Part shown: in pieces, positions 18,593 to 25,400 of the stretch
How the letters are laid out: every line of letters starts with the position of its first letter
Position numbering within the stretch: the stretch's first letter is position 1
DNA from: Gemmataceae bacterium
GTDB taxonomy: Bacteria; Planctomycetota; Planctomycetia; Gemmatales; Gemmataceae
Length of the DNA stretch: 64,000 bases
Direction: 5' to 3'
Assembly: GCA_901538445.1 (NCBI GenBank)
Contig: LR594585.1
Coordinates: forward strand, 1,441,500 to 1,505,499
Translations under genes and position numbers: made by a program
The notes under the pieces: model-generated
What the model saw: the letters and a program-made list of their open reading frames with translations, nothing else
Told to the model about the DNA's origin: nothing
Databases searched by the model: none

Positions 18593-18684
18593 ACGCCACC
18601 TCCCGTCGGCCGCTCAACCGGCGCGGCAATTGGACCGGTGGGTCGGCCGATCGCTGTCCTCGGCCGCCCCCGGTGGTCGTCTGC

Positions 18685-19125
18685 TTACGCCTTGCAGCAG
18701 TCGGCACAGCACTTCTGGCACTCTTTGCACACCTTCGCGCAGGCCGCACACGTCTTGTCGTCCGGGAACTTCTCGCACGCCTTGGCGCACGCCTCGCACG
18801 CCTTGGCGCACGCCTCGCAGCAGATGCCCATCATGGCCCCCTGCCGGCCGCAGATGGTTAGGCAGAGCTTGCAGAACTCGGAGCAGTCCAGGCACGCCTT
18901 GGCGCAGGCGGCGTGTTCCTTGCTCCCGCCCGCGGCCAGGGCGGCGCAGTGGGCGTAGCACGCCAGGCACTCGGTCAGGCACTTGGCGCAGGTCTCGTTG
19001 CACTTCTTGCAGCAGTCCTTGACCTCGACCAGCTTGGCCAGCGGGTCGGCGGCGGTCGCCACGCCGAACGTACTGAGGGCCGCGACCCCGGCCCCGAGGC
19101 CGGCCAACACTTCACGACGGTTCAT
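18685..19125 (-). CDS. Tat-exported Cys-rich four-helix copper-storage-type protein
   Basis: 146 residues. The N-terminus MNRREVLAGLGAGVAALS is a twin-arginine signal. The mature protein (about 118 residues) has 28 Cys spaced CxxxC and CxxC along helices, for example CAKCLTECLACYAHC and CEACAKACEACAKAC. This is the pattern of the DUF326 / four-helix-bundle copper-binding group, whose Csp1 member stores many Cu(I) ions inside the bundle. ATG 19125 has AGGAG 7 nt upstream. Tat export implies folding, and perhaps loading, before translocation. It is a strong pointer to copper as the island's metal. Confidence 0.9.
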   Translation of the reverse strand: MNRREVLAGLGAGVAALSTFGVATAADPLAKLVEVKDCCKKCNETCAKCLTECLACYAHCAALAAGGSKEHAACAKACLDCSEFCKLCLTICGRQGAMMGICCEACAKACEACAKACEKFPDDKTCAACAKVCKECQKCCADCCKA

Positions 19126-19253
19126 GTCGAACTCCTGAATGTGGGAGAGATAAATCCGCCGGCCCGGACCCACACCGGGGGCCGACGCTCACGACCCGAC
19201 CACGATCAGTACACCCGTCGCGGCCGGTCTTGGTTCGGTGGTTCGGCCGGGCC

Positions 19254-20084
19254 TCACGGTACGCGGACGACGAACGGGACGACTCGTACCTGTCCGCCCC
19301 GCTTGAACTGGCCCCAGCCCTTGTAGACGCCCGGCGACGGGAACGCGGCCCCGAAGGTCACGACATTCTTGGCCTCCGACTTCTCGTCCGGGTGGGCGTG
19401 GACGTACTGCTTGCCGTCGGCACTCACGACGACCAGGTGCCCCATCGCCCCCATGTACGCCTCCAGGTCGGTCGCGGGCTTGTCGCCGTCGAGTACCTCG
19501 AACCGCACCTTCGCTTCCGACCCCGCCTTGGCCCCCCCGACGGAGACTCGGGCGGCGACCATTTCGCCGGCGAGCAGGCCGGGCACGTCGGCCTTCAACC
19601 CGGCGGCGGGGGGCGCGTCGCCACCCACCTCGACGCGGGCGGTCGCGGTCATCGGCATCCCGCCCGGCTCCTGGTAGTCGGCGAAGAGGTGGTACACGCC
19701 GCCCTTCGGGAACGTGTACTCGGCGGACAGTTCGCCCGTCGCCGGATCGACTTCGGGGTGCAGGTGGGCGAACGTGTCCAGCCCCTGCCGGATCAGGATG
19801 AAGTGGACCTTGGCGTCGTGGGCGACGGCGAACGCCGTGACCGGCTTCCCGCCGGCGTCGGGGACGGTGAAGCGAAGCTTGGCCGCGGTCCCGGCCTTCA
19901 GCCCGTCGCGGGTTTGGAGGTCGAGGACGGTCAGGGCCGCCTTGTGGCCGGCGTGTTCGCCGCCGCCGTGCGCGTGACCACCCGCCGCGTCGGGCGGCTT
20001 TTCGCCTTTGGCGGCGTGGTCGTCGTGCTTCTGGCCGCAGCCGACAAGAACGGCGGCGAACAAGGCCGCAATCGTGATCCGCAT
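19254..20084 (-). CDS. His-rich lipoprotein with two Ig-like halves
   Basis: 276 residues with a lipoprotein signal (ALFAAVLVGCGQ) and a His-rich segment after the lipid Cys (KHDDHAAKGE..HAHGGGEHAGHK). Two beta-rich halves follow, with family-like phrases FAHLHPEVD, GGVYHLFADYQEPGG and a second half with AYMGAMGHLVVVSADGK and YVHAHPDEK. The many His and Met suggest copper binding outside the inner membrane. ATG 20084 has AGGAGG 6 nt upstream. It is separated by 17 bp from the cytochrome-like gene upstream, so they are cotranscribed. I do not know a characterised homologue; relation to YtkA-like domains is possible. Confidence 0.82.
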   Translation of the reverse strand: MRITIAALFAAVLVGCGQKHDDHAAKGEKPPDAAGGHAHGGGEHAGHKAALTVLDLQTRDGLKAGTAAKLRFTVPDAGGKPVTAFAVAHDAKVHFILIRQGLDTFAHLHPEVDPATGELSAEYTFPKGGVYHLFADYQEPGGMPMTATARVEVGGDAPPAAGLKADVPGLLAGEMVAARVSVGGAKAGSEAKVRFEVLDGDKPATDLEAYMGAMGHLVVVSADGKQYVHAHPDEKSEAKNVVTFGAAFPSPGVYKGWGQFKRGGQVRVVPFVVRVP

Positions 20085-20101
20085 GGTGAGCCTCCTAGGT
20101 A

Positions 20102-21376
20102 TCACTTCCGAACCTTGGCCGCGTCCACGGCGGTCATCGCGCCGTACCCGTCCCGCCATTTGGCCGTGAACTCGGCCCGGCCGACGAACTCGTCGTCGCC
20201 CAGAGCGGCCTTCCAGTCCTTGGCCAGCTTGCCCCCGGCGTCGAGATAGACCCGCAGCAGGTACTTGCCCTCGGGTAGCGACGGCTTGCCGCCACGCCAC
20301 GCCTTGGCCCGGTCGGAGTCCTTCGCCGCGAGGAGCGTCAGGTTGTGCTGCCAGAGCTTCCCTTTGCCGGACACGACCCGGTCAGAAACGGCGACGGGAG
20401 TATCGCCCCACGCCTTCTTCTTGTCGTCCCAAGCGAACACGCACACCTGGAGGAACTTGTCGCCCCACGCGGGCGGGCAGTTAGTGAACTTCAGCCACAG
20501 GTCGGTGCCGAACCGCTCCGGGCCGGTGTCGGCGGGCGGTAGGTCTTTCGCCGCCGTGTACTTGTTCCCACGGATCGCGGCCACGTCCTCGATCCAGGTG
20601 CGGAACCCCTTGTAGGCATCGTCCCCGACCACGAACTTCAGCCCGCCTTCGTGCTTCTCCCCGAGTGGCTTACGCAGGAGCAGGCTCTGCTCGGGCTTCA
20701 CCGGGTCGATCAGTTTCGAGGCGATGAGGTATTCGAGCGTGGCGGCCGGGCCATCCTTCTTCACCCAGGCGACGCGGTCGCCGTACTCCTTGCGGTACTT
20801 GTCGTTCTGCGGAGTGCCCTCGGTGTGGCAGTTCATGCAGCGGAACCGCCACGCCCAGACGTTCGCCTCGAACGACTCCAGCACCCGGTCCTTCCGGGCG
20901 TGCCGGATCACCTCGACCGGCCGAGCCGGTTTCGCCCGTTCCGCCTCGTCCAGCTTCGGCGTGGCCTTCAGCGTCGGGTCGGCGGCACACGCCTTGATCC
21001 ACGCCAGGAACGCCTCCCGCTCGACCGCGCGGAGCTTGGCGTTTACCGCGTTCGGTCCCTTGGCCCCGCCGCCCATGTCGATGAGCGTGACGATCTTCGA
21101 CTTCTCGGGGACGGCGAGGTCGATCAGCCCCTGGTCCCGTAGGCTGCGGAACGTCCTCTCGGCGTCCGGCAGGATGTAGTCCTTCAGGTCCACGCCCGCG
21201 AGGTGGCACTGGGTGCAACTCGACGGGTTGGGCGACTTGAAGATCGGCACGATCCGCTTCTCGAACACCTCGGCGGGCGTCGGCTCGGCGGCCCGAACGG
21301 GCATCGAAGCCGCGAAGCACCCGACCACGGCAATCCACGGGGCGGCACGCCTGACGGCTGGCATTCGTCGGGTCAT
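20102..21376 (-). CDS. Exported cytochrome-c-like protein with two heme motifs
   Basis: 424 residues with a signal peptide (AAPWIAVVGCFAASMPVRA). Two c-heme motifs are present: CTQCH at about residue 54 and CMNCH at about 180. Planctomycetes have many such proteins of unknown partner. The C-terminal 150 residues look like a separate beta-rich module (DLWLKFTNCPPAWGDKFLQVC, YLLRVYLDAGGKLAKDW). The start ATG overlaps the stop of the upstream lipoprotein gene (ATGA), so they are translationally coupled. Redox handling of Cu(I)/Cu(II) in the periplasm is an inference from place, not from sequence. Confidence 0.85.
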   Translation of the reverse strand: MTRRMPAVRRAAPWIAVVGCFAASMPVRAAEPTPAEVFEKRIVPIFKSPNPSSCTQCHLAGVDLKDYILPDAERTFRSLRDQGLIDLAVPEKSKIVTLIDMGGGAKGPNAVNAKLRAVEREAFLAWIKACAADPTLKATPKLDEAERAKPARPVEVIRHARKDRVLESFEANVWAWRFRCMNCHTEGTPQNDKYRKEYGDRVAWVKKDGPAATLEYLIASKLIDPVKPEQSLLLRKPLGEKHEGGLKFVVGDDAYKGFRTWIEDVAAIRGNKYTAAKDLPPADTGPERFGTDLWLKFTNCPPAWGDKFLQVCVFAWDDKKKAWGDTPVAVSDRVVSGKGKLWQHNLTLLAAKDSDRAKAWRGGKPSLPEGKYLLRVYLDAGGKLAKDWKAALGDDEFVGRAEFTAKWRDGYGAMTAVDAAKVRK

Positions 21377-21747
21377 TTCTTGGCCTCCCGTTCCGCCTTC
21401 GCCTTGGCCTTCAAATCATCGACCTTCGCCAGCGTCTTGTCGGGGTCGGCCTCGGCCTTCTTCTTGCACCCCTTGCAGCACACGAAAACAGGCCGGCCCT
21501 TGATGTCGAGTTTCAGCGGCGGCCCCATCGAGCCGAGCCGTTCGTCGCTGTTGACGACGCACCACTCCTGGGCCTCGACCAGGGCGCGGTCGGCGGGGTC
21601 GAGCTTGGCCCGCTCGGCGGACACGTCGTCGGGCTTCGACTGAATCACCGGGGCGTCGGTCTGGGGTTTGTCCTTGCTGGCGTTGCACCCGGTCAACAGC
21701 ACGGCAGCGAGCAGGGCGGTCACGGCGACGAATCGGTATCGGTTCAT
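21373..21747 (-). CDS. Small lipoprotein with a CCKGC metal-site domain
   Basis: 124 residues. A lipoprotein signal (ALLAAVLLTGCNAS) is followed by an Asp/Glu/Lys-rich helix and the domain CVVNSDERLGSMGPP...VFVCCKGCKKKAE. The same domain ends the TIGR03000 protein at 10496-11413. One Cys, then about 25 residues, then CCKGC resembles small TRASH/YHS-like metal sites. The C-terminus is a highly charged helix (DDLKAKAKAEREAKK). It overlaps the heme protein gene by 4 bp. The start is ATG 21747, giving a proper lipobox at residue 21. Confidence 0.85.
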   Translation of the reverse strand: MNRYRFVAVTALLAAVLLTGCNASKDKPQTDAPVIQSKPDDVSAERAKLDPADRALVEAQEWCVVNSDERLGSMGPPLKLDIKGRPVFVCCKGCKKKAEADPDKTLAKVDDLKAKAKAEREAKK

Positions 21748-21809
21748 GGTTCGGTCTTCTCCTTGAGAGACGCCCCGTCCGGGTTCGCCGGACGGAGCGT
21801 ATACGGGCG

Positions 21810-21959
21810 TTACTTCGCCGTGCAGCACCACTTTGTCGGGCAGCACGACAGGTCTTTCTTCTTGCAGCAGTCCCGCTGGCCGGCGGACGCGACGGCCGTC
21901 GAGGAGACGACCAGGACCGCCGCGAATGCCGCCGCGATCAGATACCGGGAGAGGGTCAT
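21810..21959 (-). CDS. 49-residue exported Cys-pair peptide
   Basis: A signal peptide (MTLSRYLIAAAFAAVLVVSSTAVASA) releases a mature peptide of about 23 residues containing three CC pairs: DCCKK, LSCCP and KWCCT. Size and Cys density recall metallothioneins, but it is exported. ATG 21959 is the natural start for the signal; a longer frame to 22016 has no signal-like beginning. Flanking spacing (62 bp after, 96 bp before) fits the operon. No named family comes to mind; metal scavenging outside the inner membrane is inferred. Confidence 0.65.
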   Translation of the reverse strand: MTLSRYLIAAAFAAVLVVSSTAVASAGQRDCCKKKDLSCCPTKWCCTAK

Positions 21960-22055
21960 CGGACACCTTCGGGTTGCAGGGCCGCTTCGGACCTTCGTCC
22001 CCGCCGGGCGGCCCACGGCCGGCGGAGACGAATACGCTCGGGTCCGGTCCGACCG

Positions 22056-22373
22056 TCACTTGCGGGGACCGGCCTTACAACAGGAGGAGGTCGGCGAGTA
22101 GTTCGCAGTCCCGCTAACAACCGGCCGGGGATACGAAACCACGCGCGGGTACGCCGGCTGAACGAACGGGTAAGACACAACCTGCGGTTGGCCGACGGCG
22201 ACCGGCAGGCCGATTCCGACGACAGGCTGCCCCACCGTGGCCGGCACGCCGACCGGGGCGGGCACCGCCGCCGGGGCCGGGTGGTGGTGGCTGTGGTCCT
22301 GGGCGACCGCCACCGGGGCGACCCCGAGGGCAAGGGCGGCCGCACAGGCGGCCAGGGAACGGAGCTTCGTCAC
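22056..22373 (-). CDS. Small exported His/Pro/Val-rich protein
   Basis: 105 residues if the GTG at 22373 is used, which gives a good signal peptide (TKLRSLAACAAALALGVAPVAVA) and has GGAG 6 nt upstream; GTGs at 22385 and 22415 are alternatives. The mature part starts QDHSHHHPAP, then has low-complexity Pro/Val segments (GVPATVGQPVVGIGLPVAV), Tyr-Pro repeats (VVSYPFVQPAYPRVVSYP) and ends with a SSCCKAGPRK tail. His-rich start and CC end suggest metal binding. It has no recognisable fold. Confidence 0.6.
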   Translation of the reverse strand: MTKLRSLAACAAALALGVAPVAVAQDHSHHHPAPAAVPAPVGVPATVGQPVVGIGLPVAVGQPQVVSYPFVQPAYPRVVSYPRPVVSGTANYSPTSSCCKAGPRK

Positions 22374-22479
22374 GCTGTACTCCACGATTGAGTCCGGCCG
22401 CTCGGTAGGTATCACCGTCGAACCGGGCGGCCATCGGCCGGTTCGGGGTACGGACGGCGGGCCGCGCCCGCCGGGGCCG

Positions 22480-23340
22480 CTACTTCTGGCGGTACTCCTC
22501 GGGCGGCTTGATCTCGTCCGGCTTCTCTTTGGCGAGGGCGACGAACTCGTCCACGCACGGCGGGCAGCAGAACTCGTAGGTCTGGCCGCCGACCACCCAC
22601 GAGAACTTCGGGTTGGCCTTCGTGAGTGTGACCGGGCAAATCTTCTCGCCGGCCTTCGGCTTCAAGTCGTGTTCCGCCTTCAAACCCTTGAACTTCACCG
22701 ACGCGACGACCCCGCCGTTGGCCTTGATGTCGGCCTCGGTGTACTTCCCGCCGGGGGTCAGGTACAGCTTCCGTTCGTCGTCGTCGGCCACTTTCGACGG
22801 CATCCCGTGTTCGCCGGCGTCGGATACTGACCGGAACGCCAACCGGAACCGCTCGTTGCCGATGCGGATCGACGGGATCGTGACTTCGACCTTCTTGCCG
22901 GCCACGTCCTTCGGCAAATGTCCGACGAACAGCGAGGTCATGCCGGCCTTGTCGCCGGACTGCGGTTTCGGGGCGAGGACGAACGACTCCGACTCCATCC
23001 CGCCCTCGGCCTTGACGTACCCGGTGAGCGGCTGGGCCTCGACTTCGAGGACGGTGGCCTCGTTCTGCCCAAGTGTGTAGAGCCGTAGGATGCCGCCTTT
23101 CTCGAAAACGGCCTCAGCGTGATAGCTGTCGCTGCCGATGGGCACGACGATCCCGCCGTGGGCAGTAGGCTTGTGGCCGTGTTCGCCGTCCCCTTTAGCC
23201 GTCGGGACGGTTGCACCAAGGGCCGTGGCCTTCGACGGTTGTGGGGCGGACGGGGTGGCGGGGTTGTCGCAGCCGGCCAGGATCAGAGCCACACCGACGA
23301 GAGCGGCGGCGAGCGGAACGAATCGCGGGAGACGGACCAT
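22480..23340 (-). CDS. Lipoprotein with C-terminal YHS-like Cys site
   Basis: 286 residues with a lipoprotein signal (LVGVALILAGCDNP). It has a His-containing N-terminal part (GDGEHGHKPTAHGG), a beta-rich middle with two similar halves, and a C-terminal CPVTLTKANPKF...YEFCCPPCVDEFV module like YHS/TRASH metal sites. ATG 23340 is supported by the complete signal. It follows Cys-rich protein C after a 190-bp gap (23341-23530) in which I see no gene. I infer periplasmic metal binding or transfer. Confidence 0.83.
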   Translation of the reverse strand: MVRLPRFVPLAAALVGVALILAGCDNPATPSAPQPSKATALGATVPTAKGDGEHGHKPTAHGGIVVPIGSDSYHAEAVFEKGGILRLYTLGQNEATVLEVEAQPLTGYVKAEGGMESESFVLAPKPQSGDKAGMTSLFVGHLPKDVAGKKVEVTIPSIRIGNERFRLAFRSVSDAGEHGMPSKVADDDERKLYLTPGGKYTEADIKANGGVVASVKFKGLKAEHDLKPKAGEKICPVTLTKANPKFSWVVGGQTYEFCCPPCVDEFVALAKEKPDEIKPPEEYRQK

Positions 23341-23530
23341 GACGGCCCTCCATTTCGGGTATCAGTGCGCGGCGGCGGACGCCGGCGGTCAGGGGCGACC
23401 GAGGACGGGGCGGGACCGAAGCGCATCACGAATGACGCGGCGATCCGAGGGGTAACGGACGCGAGCGCGGGACACGCCGCGAACAGTCAGTGGACGAGAT
23501 TTAACGCCTGAAAGGCGTCAGAGGAGGGGA

Positions 23531-23962
23531 TCAGCAGCGCAGGATGGAGTAGGCCGCGAGGAGGTCGCGGCCCGCGAGCCGAACGACCGGCTGGGACGTG
23601 TCAGAGGTGGCACCGGTGATCGTACCGAGGTCGAGCAGGTAGGGAAGCAGAAGACCAAAGAACAGGCTGTCGATCAACTTTAGTTGCGCGGCGAAGTGTG
23701 TGGTCGTGGTATCCGCCGGCGGGAGCGTGTTGACCTGTTTGCCCTTCTCGCAAGGGCACTTCGACGGCTTGCCCGGCTCCTGGTGGTGCTTACCGTCGGA
23801 ACCGCAAGGAGGGGTACTCTGATCGCAGCACGATTTGGCGGCAGTTGTTGAGGACCGGCCGCCCGTATCAGTTGGCGTGGCGGACGCGAATGAGCAGCAG
23901 CACACCCCCGGCCCGAGCAGGGTCGTGACCGTGAACCAGAAGGTGAGTGCAAAACGCCACAT
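23531..23962 (-). CDS. Small Cys-rich secreted protein C of the metal island
   Basis: 143 residues. A signal segment (FALTFWFTVTTLLGPGV) is followed at once by CCCS. Further on come KSCCDQSTPPC, KHHQEPGKPSKCPC, and the last residues YSILRC, 9 Cys in all. It shares the layout of proteins A and B in this island. It is the first gene of the whole minus-strand island and has a promoter whose -10 ends only 6 nt before the ATG, with no ribosome site, so the mRNA may be leaderless. Function unknown. Confidence 0.7.
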   Translation of the reverse strand: MWRFALTFWFTVTTLLGPGVCCCSFASATPTDTGGRSSTTAAKSCCDQSTPPCGSDGKHHQEPGKPSKCPCEKGKQVNTLPPADTTTTHFAAQLKLIDSLFFGLLLPYLLDLGTITGATSDTSQPVVRLAGRDLLAAYSILRC

Positions 23963-23968
23963 GCTGCC

Positions 23969-23997
23969 ATCATACTCACGGCGGGCGGTGCGGTAAA
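23969..23997 (-). promoter_or_regulatory. Promoter at the head of the metal island
   Basis: Minus-strand TTTACC (23997-23992), a 17-bp spacer, then TATGAT (23974-23969). The ATG of Cys-rich protein C is at 23962, so transcription would start at or next to it. The rest of the divergent gap (to 24238) shows nothing else clear. Confidence 0.5.
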
Positions 23998-24238
23998 CCC
24001 CATCCCGAGCCGGCGGAAGAACCTCCCCGCTCGGAATCCTCCTCAGGCTCTGGTGAACCGCTCAGAAAGCCTGCCGCCTGGGTCGCGTTCCGCCGCGGGG
24101 GCGGGTTCTTGCGAATCCCCGCGACGAAACACTCCGACGGCGACGGTGAGACGCGCTTCCCTCCACCGTCCGCGGGTGCTGTTGCGGGATAGAATATCAC
24201 TGCCGCAGAACCGGAACCGGGTGTGAGGAAGAACAACG

Positions 24239-24718
24239 ATGAGCAGGAAGAAGGCGATCACGGGAAGCGAGGCCGAAGCCATCACGCTTCAGGACCGTAT
24301 CGGACTCCCGCCGCCCCTCCGCGGGCTATGGTTCCACAGCAGTAAGGACCGTGTTCCGGAGATGGGCGAACAATCAGAAACGATGTTCTTCACCCGCTCC
24401 CCCCACGGCTGGACGGGGTGGGGCGGGCACAGGACCGGAGACCCGGTATTCGCCGTCTCCGTCATCGCCCCATTCGACTCGCCCGAGTCGCGCCCCGTCG
24501 ATCCGCATGTCTACCCCGGCGACGCCGACGCATTCGAGGAGAAGTTGCCACTGTCGAAGTGGTGGCTGGTGGTCGATCCACGGGACGTGGACAAACTCAT
24601 GGTGGTCGAACGGTTCGCGCAGAGTGACGCAGCCCGTGTCGCCGAATACTCCGCCCGGCCCGCTTACACGGCGATGCGGCAGGCTGCCATCGAGCGACTG
24701 AAACCAGCCGGCCGATAG
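24239..24718 (+). CDS. Hypothetical protein
   Basis: 159 residues, soluble, no signal peptide or membrane segment, not a family I recognise. It is rich in Trp and Pro (GLWFHSSKDRVPEMGE, SPHGWTGWGGHRTGD, LSKWWLVVDPRDVDKLMVV). GAGGAA lies 8 nt before ATG 24239. It is divergent from the metal island and 91 bp upstream of the HNH-like gene, with which it may be cotranscribed. Codon use and GC match a real gene of this genome. Confidence 0.65.
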   Translation: MSRKKAITGSEAEAITLQDRIGLPPPLRGLWFHSSKDRVPEMGEQSETMFFTRSPHGWTGWGGHRTGDPVFAVSVIAPFDSPESRPVDPHVYPGDADAFEEKLPLSKWWLVVDPRDVDKLMVVERFAQSDAARVAEYSARPAYTAMRQAAIERLKPAGR

Positions 24719-24809
24719 GCCGGGCCGGGCCTGTTTAACCCGCCTACTGCGGCTGTCCAAATGAGGATGACGCTCCGAACACTGCGGGGCAACAACGGAG
24801 GCGAGGCGA

Positions 24810-25400
24810 ATGCGTGGACCGAAAAGGCAACCCATCGAAGTCCGCTTCGCCGCCTATCTTGTGAAGGCCGGCGAGGAGGACTGCTGGTCGTGGTCAGGCC
24901 CGATCACCAACGGCGGTCACCCGACCCTCGGCAGGGGCGGGAAGGGGGGCGGACAAGTGTCCGCCCGGATCGTGGCGTACCGGATCGCAACCGGAAATGA
25001 ACCCGACCGTGAGGTGCTTACCACCTGCGAGACCAGGCTTTGTCTGAACCCCCGCCACCTTGTACAGGCCGGCGGCGAAAAATCGAAGGCGACCATGCGG
25101 CAGCGTTTCGAGGCCCGGGTCGAAAAGGCTGGGCCGGATGATTGCTGGCTTTGGAGGCTGAAGCCGAGTGCGGCCGGATACGGCGTGCTGTCGATGGGGA
25201 AGGGCAACAACCCTCTGCTTGCACACCGGGCTGCGTGGCAGATCAGCCACGGCGCGATCCCGGAGGGGTTGTTCGTCAAGCAGCGGTGCGGGAATCGCCT
25301 GTGCTGCAATCCCGCCCACCTTTATCTCTCTCTGAACCCGATAGACGGACCCGAGGTGTCAGCCAGAGCAGTCGATGCTTGGCTACGCTCCAGGGTCTGA
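24810..25400 (+). CDS. Tandem HNH-like protein with altered catalytic His
   Basis: 196 residues holding two copies of the HNH_3-like unit found in phage and mobile endonucleases. Copy 1 (about 20-90): DCWSWSGPITNGG...TTCETRLCLNPRHL. Copy 2 (about 110-175): DCWLWRLKPSAAGYG, AHRAAWQISHGAIPEG, KQRCGNRLCCNPAHL. In the family the residue before CxxxxCxNPxHL is usually His, part of the catalytic site; here it is Thr in copy 1 and Gln-Arg in copy 2. Cys and NPxHL are kept, so the zinc fold may stay while cutting may be lost. GGAGG precedes ATG 24810. The end overlaps the convergent ygiQ end by 18 bp. Confidence 0.75.
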   Translation: MRGPKRQPIEVRFAAYLVKAGEEDCWSWSGPITNGGHPTLGRGGKGGGQVSARIVAYRIATGNEPDREVLTTCETRLCLNPRHLVQAGGEKSKATMRQRFEARVEKAGPDDCWLWRLKPSAAGYGVLSMGKGNNPLLAHRAAWQISHGAIPEGLFVKQRCGNRLCCNPAHLYLSLNPIDGPEVSARAVDAWLRSRV

